The notes under the pieces: model-generated
Told to the model about the DNA's origin: nothing
Databases searched by the model: none
The model's input: only the letters and a program-made list of their open reading frames with translations
Program-made: the position numbers and the translations under genes
In this document: in pieces, positions 1 through 4,431 of the stretch
Position numbering within the stretch: position 1 is the first letter of the stretch
Layout of the letters: each line of letters starts with the position of its first letter
NCBI GenBank assembly: GCA_003232155.1
Contig: QILY01000126.1
Span: 1-5,341, forward strand
Reading direction: 5' to 3'
Source: Maribacter sp.
GTDB taxonomy: Bacteria > Bacteroidota > Bacteroidia > Flavobacteriales > Flavobacteriaceae
DNA: 5,341 nt

Positions 1-66
1 GAATTAGAAAAATTTGTTGAATCGTTTAGTAAACTGAAAAGAAAGCCAGCAGGTAACAAAGTATAA
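1..66 (+). CDS. 3' end of an unknown gene (partial)
   Basis: Frame 1 is open from the window edge to a TAA at 64-66, giving the 21-residue tail ELEKFVESFSKLKRKPAGNKV. The other two plus frames contain early stops. The tail runs into the first attC-like site: the codons for GNKV are the R''-like box GGTAAC plus the start of the conserved hairpin arm. In the next cassette the stop codon is itself in the same box (GGCTAAC), so here the stop seems displaced by a base change in the box. The tail is too short to identify a family. Confidence 0.45.
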   Translation, partial: ELEKFVESFSKLKRKPAGNKV

Positions 67-202
67 AAATAATAGCCGAAATAGTAGTAAACCTGCCTAC
101 CGGCCAGGCAGGTATGAACATTGTAGTCCGCAACAACATTAGTAGTAAACTGAAAAATTCTACTTCCGAAATCGGCTACTATTCTTATACAAATCGTTAG
201 CC
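51..202 (+). other. attC-like recombination site 1
   Basis: An imperfect inverted repeat of the integron attC type. The R''-like box GGTAAC is at 52-57 and the R'-like box GTTAGCC at 196-202. Between them, the arm GTATAAAAATAATAGCCGA (61-79) pairs with TCGGCTACTATTCTTATAC (172-190) at 17 of 19 positions. The two mismatches are A.C on the top strand but T.G wobbles on the bottom strand, so the bottom strand folds better, as in known attC sites. The box fits GTTRRRY except for C at the third variable position. The centre holds a TAGTAGTAAA direct repeat (82-91, 140-149). The site is nearly identical to the one at 919-1050. The integron interpretation is inference. Confidence 0.62.
92..112. repeat. 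21-bp GC-rich palindrome inserted in attC-like site 1
   Basis: CCTGCCT (92-98) and AGGCAGG (106-112) form a 7-bp stem around a 7-base ACCGGCC loop. The equivalent position in site 2 (959/960) goes straight from AGTAGTAAA to TATGAACATTG, so the palindrome is a clean insertion or deletion between two otherwise alignable copies. Similar CCTGCC...GGCAGG palindromes are, from memory, scattered through flavobacterial genomes. No target duplication is visible. Confidence 0.7.
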
Positions 203-1043
203 ACAAGCTAAAAAAAACATTGAGATACTACATTGGAGCATATTATTTAATTAAACTTCGTGATTCCAATTTTGGAACTTACGAAGGAAAAAAATTGCAT
301 ACTTGTAGCACTTGTATTAACGATTCTTTTTTAGACGCTTGGTCAATTTCGTGGGCTGAAAACGGAAAAAAAGTAAATTCAGAAACGAAATCGAATTTTA
401 ATCTTAACGAAAAGCTCATTAAAGAAATTCAGAATTGGACGGACAAAAAAATGGAGGAAAACAAAATCGGATGGATTTGCACTTTTGCGGATTTAGAAAC
501 CTTGACCGAATATAAAAGTTCATTTTTTCCAAAAGCAGAAAGTGAAATATTGAGTATTAACTTCCCCGAATCAGAAAGAGACGAATTACTTAGTTTATTC
601 AATCCTGAAAAGACAAGTTTTGGCGAAATCGGACTGTCTATAAACTTAAAAAGAGGAATTACAGAAAGTAAAGGCGAACTGACTTTAGGTTACGACTTAA
701 TCGGAATTGAAGATAGTAGTGAATTTCATAGTTTCCATTGCCACGATTTAGCAAGTGAACTAATCGAAAAATTCGGAATTGAAATAAACGAATTAGGACT
801 GATTAACGAAAATGATAAATGGAGTGAAATGGTAGAATATATGAATGACGAGAAAAACGGATTTGAATCTTCGCCTTGGTTTTATGTGAAAGTAAATAAA
901 GTAACGAAAAAAGCCAGTGGCTAACAAAGTATAAAAATAATAGCCGAAATAGTAGTAAATATGAACATTGTAGTCCGCAACAATTTTAGTAGTAAATTGA
1001 AAAATTGGAGTTACGCAATCGGCTACTATTCTTATACTAACCG
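197..1043 (+). mobile_element. putative gene cassette 1 (unknown 234-aa protein)
   Basis: Boundaries are set by analogy with integron crossover at G^TT. The unit starts with TTAGCCAC after G196 and carries one gene on the plus strand followed by site 2. Its first bases, GTTAGCCAC (196-204), are exactly complementary to GTGGCTAAC (917-925) at the start of site 2. That is expected if both derive from one site in a circular cassette. The right boundary is uncertain by a base or two because the R' box of site 2 is degenerate (CCGGGTAGC in place of CCGTTAGC). Confidence 0.5.
220..924 (+). CDS. hypothetical cassette protein, 234 aa
   Basis: I do not recognise the family. The protein is soluble-looking and acidic, with no signal peptide or membrane segment. 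Visible features are a CxxC pair (C29, C32) near the N-terminus and a histidine-rich HSFHCH stretch (H170, H173, C174, H175) after a GYDLIG segment (157-162). Metal binding is possible but unproven. The start is TTG at 220-222: the frame is open upstream to a TGA at 151-153, but that stretch has no ATG and is the hairpin arm and R' box of site 1. The N-terminus MRYYIGAYYLIKL reads like a natural start. There is no Shine-Dalgarno sequence, and the start is only 23 bases after the putative crossover point, so a promoter would have to come from the site or further upstream. The TAA stop (922-924) is inside the GGCTAAC box of site 2, typical of cassette genes. Confidence 0.82.
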   Translation: MRYYIGAYYLIKLRDSNFGTYEGKKLHTCSTCINDSFLDAWSISWAENGKKVNSETKSNFNLNEKLIKEIQNWTDKKMEENKIGWICTFADLETLTEYKSSFFPKAESEILSINFPESERDELLSLFNPEKTSFGEIGLSINLKRGITESKGELTLGYDLIGIEDSSEFHSFHCHDLASELIEKFGIEINELGLINENDKWSEMVEYMNDEKNGFESSPWFYVKVNKVTKKASG

Positions 1044-1050
1044 GGTAGCA
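919..1050 (+). other. attC-like recombination site 2
   Basis: This is the second copy of the site at 51-202. The R'' box GGCTAAC (919-925) is followed by the arm 929-947, which pairs with 1019-1037; both arms are identical in sequence to those of site 1, including the two A.C (top strand) positions. The centre again has a TAGTAGTAAA direct repeat (950-959, 987-996) and the string TATGAACATTGTAGTCCGC. It lacks the 21-bp palindrome of site 1. The R' box is degenerate, CCGGGTAGCA (1041-1050), where the other sites have CGTTAGC. This copy may be worn or less active. Confidence 0.6.
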
Positions 1051-2444
1051 ATAAATGACAATTACTAATTAAAATGAAGAAACTTACATTTTTACTTTTA
1101 ACCTTTATCATTTCGGGATATACTTATTCGCAAGTCAGTAAAGAGACTTATCTTTTTAAGCGAAATGATAAATATGGATATGTGAATAATCATTTCAATA
1201 TTATTGTTGAACCAAAATATGAAGAATTAGGAGGTTATTATAAAAATTATTTTGGGAGATACTCAATTTTTAAATTGGCTGGTAAATTAGGTGTATTAGA
1301 CCAAAAAGGAAATCATATAATACCTGCTTCTTTCGAATATCTTTCTTATACAGGTTCAGCAGAAATATTTAAATTTGAAAAGATGGGTAAGTCTGGATTA
1401 GTAAATATAGAAAGCAACGAAATCCTAAAAGCTGAATTTGAATCTAATATAAAATTGTCAGACAATGGCAAATTAATAATAGCAAATAAAAATGGAAAGT
1501 ACGGATTATTAAACCTTGAGGGGAAACCATTAACGGATTTCATTTTTGACCAAATAACCAGCAATTTTAACGCAGATATTATTGGTTTTGGTTTAAACAA
1601 TAGATACGGCTATTTAAGTAATATAGGAGAGGTACTAATTAAACCCATTTTTCAGTTTATCCGCCCATTTTATGACGGTTATGCTATCGTTAAAACTGGA
1701 GGAAAATTTGGAGTTATAGATAAAAAAGGGGTATTCGTAGTTGAACCACTTTATGATGATATAAGTTACAAATATAGTTTCTACCAATATTCACGAATAA
1801 TACCAACAAGCAAAATATACTATATTAAATTAGGTAACAAAACGGGTCTACTAGATAAAAAATTTAATCTAATCGCAGAATGCATTTATGATGAAATAGG
1901 AAGTTTTAATGAAGGCTATGCTTTTATTGCAATAGACAATAAGTTTGGATTTATTGATTCGGATGGGAAAATTATAATTCCATTAATGTATGAGAATGCC
2001 AACTATTTTTCTCAAGGGCTAGCTCCAGTTATTAAAAATGGGAAGTGGGGTTTTATAAATTCTAAGAATGAAGTTGTGATAGAGTTTAAATTTACTGGTA
2101 ATGTAAGGCCTTTTTCAGATGGTTTGGCTGTTTATAGGCAACGAAGGTCGAACTCTTCAAAAGGCAATTTTGTTGGAGACAAATGTGGGTATATTAATTT
2201 GAATGGTGATGTAGAAGTTGAACCAATTTATAAAGAGGCGTATGATTTTAATAATGGAGTTGCAGTTATTGAGGATAATGAATCAATTTATTTAATTAAA
2301 AAGAACATGAAGAAGTTTAAGCTTAAGGCAACTGAACCTGAACTAGATATCTTACTTGACCATTAGTTTTACGATTAAAGCTACCAACACTCGCTAAAAA
2401 ATCATAGCCACCCTGCGGGATGGCAACGCTTTTTAGCATAACCG
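1044..2444 (+). mobile_element. putative gene cassette 2 (WG-repeat protein)
   Basis: The unit lies between the R' boxes of sites 2 and 3 and holds one plus-strand gene. Its first six bases GGTAGC (1044-1049) are complementary to GCTACC (2380-2385) in the R'' region of site 3, and this deviant sequence (GGTAGC in place of TTAGC) is shared by its two ends only. That covariation supports treating 1044-2444 as one unit. The limits are inferred and accurate to a few bases. Confidence 0.47.
1074..2366 (+). CDS. exported WG-repeat protein, 430 aa
   Basis: The ATG start gives MKKLTFLLLTFIISG followed by YTYSQ, a typical Sec signal peptide with likely cleavage before Q20; there is no lipobox cysteine, so the product is probably periplasmic or secreted. 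The rest consists of about ten WG-type repeats (WG_beta_rep family). Their K-x-G-hydrophobic cores begin near residues 33 (KYGYV), 71, 106, 142, 177, 211, 256, 290, 324 (KWGFI) and 370. Each is usually followed by G/N-x-hydrophobic-hydrophobic-x-P/A-x-Y/F and an F-x-x-G-hydrophobic-A strand. Only the repeat at 324 keeps the tryptophan that names the family; the rest have Y, F, L, S, T or C. The repeats probably form a beta-propeller-like binding scaffold; the ligand is unknown. There is no Shine-Dalgarno site. The stop lies 7 bases before the stem of site 3, so gene and site form one cassette. Confidence 0.92.
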   Translation: MKKLTFLLLTFIISGYTYSQVSKETYLFKRNDKYGYVNNHFNIIVEPKYEELGGYYKNYFGRYSIFKLAGKLGVLDQKGNHIIPASFEYLSYTGSAEIFKFEKMGKSGLVNIESNEILKAEFESNIKLSDNGKLIIANKNGKYGLLNLEGKPLTDFIFDQITSNFNADIIGFGLNNRYGYLSNIGEVLIKPIFQFIRPFYDGYAIVKTGGKFGVIDKKGVFVVEPLYDDISYKYSFYQYSRIIPTSKIYYIKLGNKTGLLDKKFNLIAECIYDEIGSFNEGYAFIAIDNKFGFIDSDGKIIIPLMYENANYFSQGLAPVIKNGKWGFINSKNEVVIEFKFTGNVRPFSDGLAVYRQRRSNSSKGNFVGDKCGYINLNGDVEVEPIYKEAYDFNNGVAVIEDNESIYLIKKNMKKFKLKATEPELDILLDH

Positions 2445-2455
2445 TTAGCTTTAAT
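2374..2455 (+). other. attC-like recombination site 3
   Basis: The fold is a different sequence from sites 1 and 2 but has the same architecture. The outer arms ATTAAAGCTA (2374-2383) and TAGCTTTAAT (2446-2455) are perfect complements. Inside, GCTAAAAA (2393-2400) pairs with TTTTTAGC (2430-2437). The apex is GCCACCC (2407-2413) with GGG-A-TGGC (2417-2424) around a TGC loop, with one unpaired A. R''-like CTACCAAC is at 2381-2388 and R' GTTAGCT at 2444-2450. The spacing of box, short unpaired gap and inner stem resembles attC. It could also act as a transcription terminator-like hairpin for the upstream gene, though no T-tract follows directly. Confidence 0.55.
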
Positions 2456-2501
2456 GCGAAAATTTTAGTAATTAGAACTTGATGGTGTAAGAAAATCATT
2501 C

Positions 2502-2534
2502 TTGGAATGTGGGAGTTGACATCAAGTATTTTTG
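2502..2534 (+). promoter_or_regulatory. weak candidate Bacteroidota promoter
   Basis: TATTTTTG (2527-2534) matches the Bacteroidota -7 consensus TAnnTTTG, and a TTG (2502-2504) lies 22 bases upstream as a possible -33 element, slightly longer than the usual 19-21. A start site would fall at about 2540, just where the nested inverted repeats begin. In AT-rich DNA such matches arise easily; TATGTTTG (2724) and TAGATTTG (2759) also fit the -7 element but lack a spaced TTG. Confidence 0.2.
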
Positions 2535-2536
2535 GT

Positions 2537-2633
2537 TAAAATTACAACCGCAAGTATCCATTTTGGATGTTGCCCTGTTTGAGGACTTTAGGACGAGCTA
2601 GGCAACGGATGGATGCGAGGATTAGTAATTTTA
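2537..2633. other. nested inverted repeats (structured non-coding segment)
   Basis: Several complementary pairs are nested: TAAAATTAC (2537-2545) with GTAATTTTA (2625-2633); CGC (2549-2551) with GCG (2615-2617); ATCCAT (2556-2561) with ATGGAT (2609-2614); and GTTGCC (2569-2574) with GGCAAC (2601-2606). The apical loop is about 26 bases. An alternative outer pair is TACAACC (2543-2549) with GGTTGTA (2641-2647). The order is consistent with one long, bulged stem of about 97 bases, either as RNA or as folded single-stranded DNA. No known RNA family is recognised. Confidence 0.45.
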
Positions 2634-2647
2634 GAAAAATGGTTGTA

Positions 2648-2691
2648 GTCTTGACTTTTTTGGTTCTTTTTGTGTCAAGACAAAAGAGAAC
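2648..2691. other. two overlapping, mutually exclusive hairpins
   Basis: GTCTTGAC (2648-2655) pairs perfectly with GTCAAGAC (2674-2681). Alternatively GTTCTTTTTGT (2663-2673) pairs with ACAAAAGAGAAC (2680-2691), with one extra base, around a GTCAAG loop. The two stems share 2680-2681 and the second uses the 3' arm of the first as its loop, so they cannot fully coexist. From memory, sequences of the TTGACTTTTTTGGTTC type recur in Bacteroidota genomes. The function is unknown and no terminator T-tract follows. Confidence 0.4.
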
Positions 2692-2734
2692 AAAATATTA
2701 CAAGAATCTTAATATCAGTACTTTATGTTTGTTT

Positions 2735-2782
2735 TAGTCCAATAAAAGTAGTAACTTGTAGATTTGTTGTTTATCTGGACTA
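2735..2782. repeat. 7-bp inverted repeat, 34-base loop
   Basis: TAGTCCA (2735-2741) and TGGACTA (2776-2782) are perfect complements around an AT-rich 34-base loop. It could be a hairpin or chance; nothing else marks the site. Confidence 0.25.
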
Positions 2783-3004
2783 GCAATACTTGTTTACCCT
2801 TTGGATTAACTCAATAAACACAAAAAGATTCAAGTTCCTACTTTCTCTTTGAAATACAAAAATCTGTTTTTATAAATTTATTGGAATTTCTACTTAATTT
2901 AAAATCTTTATATCCATATCGAATCTGAGAACTAAACCATATTGCGATGTTTATCTGTGATGGATAAATTACAATCTGTACCGATGATTAATAAATCACT
3001 AAAG

Positions 3005-3059
3005 CTAATAACTAAGCATATGGCGTGCCGATAGGCTAGCGCTATATGACTTGTTGACT
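3005..3059 (+). other. attC-like site 4 / compact hairpin
   Basis: A strong hairpin sits at the AT-rich to GC-rich transition. From outside in: AAC (3010-3012) with GTT (3053-3055); an unpaired T; AAG (3014-3016) with CTT (3050-3052); an unpaired A on the other arm; CATATGGCG (3017-3025) with CGCTATATG (3040-3048), 8 of 9 paired; then GCC (3027-3029) with GGC (3034-3036) around GATA. The single unpaired bases recall the extrahelical bases of attC. R' would be GTTGACT (3053-3059). The R'' region reads GCTAATAAC, not the usual GCTAAC, perhaps through a short insertion. Alternatives are a REP-like palindrome or an end of the adjacent IS91 element. Confidence 0.4.
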
Positions 3060-3080
3060 CATTCGGGGTTTGCAGATAAG

Positions 3081-3127
3081 GGGGAATTCGGGAAGTTCGG
3101 GAAGTTTTCCTAGACCTTGGCAAGGAA
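3081..3127. other. tandem 9-bp repeats plus palindrome, candidate IS91 origin end
   Basis: CGGGAAGTT occurs twice in exact tandem (3089-3097, 3098-3106), preceded by a degenerate third copy GGGGAATT (3081-3088). Directly beside it, TTCCT (3107-3111) and AGGAA (3123-3127) flank the odd palindrome CCTTGGCAAGG (3115-3125). Repeats plus a hairpin downstream of an HUH transposase gene is the arrangement expected of a rolling-circle origin end. The minus strand reads GAACTTCCC, containing GAAC, one of the tetranucleotides associated with IS91-family origin ends and targets. The exact element end cannot be fixed from one copy. Confidence 0.3.
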
Positions 3128-3206
3128 GAAGGTCGTTGTTGTTCCGTTTTATAGCCTCCTTTTTTGTAGAAAACCACATAATGAAGAAAGTTTTGATGTA
3201 AATCCC

Positions 3207-3223
3207 ATACTCCTTTTGAGTAT
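3207..3223. repeat. hairpin downstream of the transposase gene
   Basis: ATACTC (3207-3212) and GAGTAT (3218-3223) are perfect complements around CTTTT. A weaker outer extension GTAA (3198-3201) with TTAC (3224-3227) is possible with a bulge. It lies about 60 bases downstream of the transposase stop in the untranslated tail of the IS. It could slow transcription or be part of the element's end structure; no T-tract follows on the minus strand, so it is not a classical terminator. Confidence 0.35.
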
Positions 3224-3282
3224 TTACGCCCTTTTCCCTCGTTTTGGGCAGTAGTATACCAGGGCCCTTTTTAGGACCGTTC

Positions 3283-4431
3283 TTACATGCTGAATTTCAA
3301 TAGTTTACGTTTTATGGTCTGTTGGTAACCCTTTGGCGGGCCACGGCTGTCAAAGGCCAAAAGGGTGATCAATGTCCCTTTTTTACAGCTAGGGCAAATG
3401 CGGTGCAACGATCTCTCTTGGATTACAAAGCTTTCCGTGTGTATCAAGTTCTTATCCGCCAATTGTAATTGCAACAGCGGCAATCTTTCCTTTTTCCAAC
3501 TACTGCTCAAAAACCCGTAATGGCGTATCCGTGTAAAGCCCTTGGGCAGTATATGTAGTTGGAAACGCCGTATGAATTCCTTGCTCGTGAGTGTCATTGT
3601 TGTTCTTTGTCCGCCTTTTCTGTAGTCCTTCAGGCTAAAGGTGACCTCCCTTTTCTCTTTATCGATGTTCAATATACGGTGGTTGCCGATCGCTATTTTA
3701 TGCGTGTACCTTCCCAAATATTCGATTACATGTTCCGGTCTTCCAAAAGGAGGCTTGGCATAGACCACCCACTCTTTTTTGAACAGACCGTCATATAAAG
3801 ATTGTGGTAGTTTGGGAAGTGCCTTGCGTAATTTTGCCACAAAACGGCCCCGGTATTTATCACTCATCGCTATTACCGAAAACAGAAAATCGTCCTTTCC
3901 CTTTCCCCTTTTCCAGAACCCCGCTTTTGAGACACCTCCCTTGGGAACGATGCAGTGCAGATGCGGATGCAATTGTAGATTCTGGCCCCAAGTGTGCAGT
4001 ACCGCGACCATCCCCAGTTTTGCACCAAGATGTTCGGGGTTGTTCCCAAAGGCACTAAGTGTTTCCCAAACGGTGTCAAATAATATCTTGTAAAGCACTC
4101 TGGGATATCGTAATGCTACAAGATCAAGATGGTCTGGAAGTGTAAAAACGACGTGAAAATAAGGCACAGGAAGGAGTTCCGCCGTTCTAGCGATAATCCA
4201 CTGATGCTGTTTATGCCCCTGGCACGTAGGACAATGCCGGTTGCGACAAGAATTGAATTGCAAATGCAGTTTTTTACAATCCATACACCAGTCTAAATGC
4301 CCGCCAAGGGCTTTGGTACGGCATTTTCGTATTGCGTGCAAGCCGCGGGCATTCCAACTCGTATGCGCTATGTCCTGGAGATGGCCTACTTCTAGATTCA
4401 ACACATCTGCAACGCTATGTTTGGATTGCAT
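3283..4431 (-). CDS. IS91-family transposase (HUH/Y2 type), 382 aa
   Basis: This is a rolling-circle transposase that nicks one strand at the element's origin and is joined covalently to DNA through tyrosine. The N-terminal zinc-binding domain (Zn_Tnp_IS91 type) shows C37, C49, C52, C62, H66, C67 and C70 (CRNRHCPTC). The catalytic core (Y2_Tnp type) contains YFHVVFTLPD (91-100), HTWGQNLQLHPHLHC (146-160) with the metal-binding HUH at H157-L158-H159, and YLGRY (238-242) with the tyrosine pair Y238/Y242. A second CPSC (346-349) lies near the C-terminus. About 380 residues is normal for the family, so the gene is intact. The ATG overlaps the upstream recombinase stop as TAATG, indicating translational coupling. 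All listed catalytic residues are present. Confidence 0.95.
   Translation of the reverse strand: MQSKHSVADVLNLEVGHLQDIAHTSWNARGLHAIRKCRTKALGGHLDWCMDCKKLHLQFNSCRNRHCPTCQGHKQHQWIIARTAELLPVPYFHVVFTLPDHLDLVALRYPRVLYKILFDTVWETLSAFGNNPEHLGAKLGMVAVLHTWGQNLQLHPHLHCIVPKGGVSKAGFWKRGKGKDDFLFSVIAMSDKYRGRFVAKLRKALPKLPQSLYDGLFKKEWVVYAKPPFGRPEHVIEYLGRYTHKIAIGNHRILNIDKEKREVTFSLKDYRKGGQRTTMTLTSKEFIRRFQLHILPKGFTRIRHYGFLSSSWKKERLPLLQLQLADKNLIHTESFVIQERSLHRICPSCKKGTLITLLAFDSRGPPKGYQQTIKRKLLKFSM

Larger units (their letters stand above)
2445..3053 (+). mobile_element. putative ORF-less cassette 3
   Basis: This is a stretch of about 0.6 kb without a convincing gene between the R' box of site 3 and the hairpin at 3005-3059. 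Its first bases TTAGCTTTAATG (2445-2456) are complementary to CACTAAAGCTAA (2997-3008) at 11 of 12 positions, the same end-to-end relation seen in the two gene-bearing cassettes. The interior carries nested inverted repeats (2537-2633), a pair of overlapping hairpins (2648-2691) and another inverted repeat (2735-2782). The part from about 2800 to 2990 is plain AT-rich sequence in which I see nothing. The best ORF is a 56-codon frame at 2567-2737 that lies across the palindromes and is not credible. Confidence 0.4.

Noticed and set aside
51..1050. CRISPR-like repeats from the two matching sites
   Set aside because: There are only two long copies, with gene-sized spacing and internal symmetry; this is not an array of short repeats and spacers.
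1346..1600. 84-codon minus-strand ORF
   Set aside because: It lies wholly inside the WG-repeat gene on the opposite strand and has no recognisable domain; it is a shadow frame.
2567..2737. 56-codon plus-strand ORF (starts MLPCLRTLG, hydrophobic middle VVVLTFLVLF)
   Set aside because: It crosses the nested palindromes and the overlapping hairpins, which account for its sequence, and has no ribosome binding site or recognised family.
2932..3177. 81-codon minus-strand ORF
   Set aside because: Its sequence is made of the hairpin at 3005-3059, the 9-bp tandem repeats and flanking non-coding DNA; it has low complexity and no domain.
3262..3278. Rho-independent terminator after the transposase (minus-strand GGTCC/GGGCC stem)
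   Set aside because: The 5-bp stem needs a T.G wobble and is not followed by a T-tract.
3559..4093. Plus-strand ORFs and a 68-codon minus ORF opposite or within the transposase
   Set aside because: The transposase frame has all family motifs over this stretch, so these are frame shadows.
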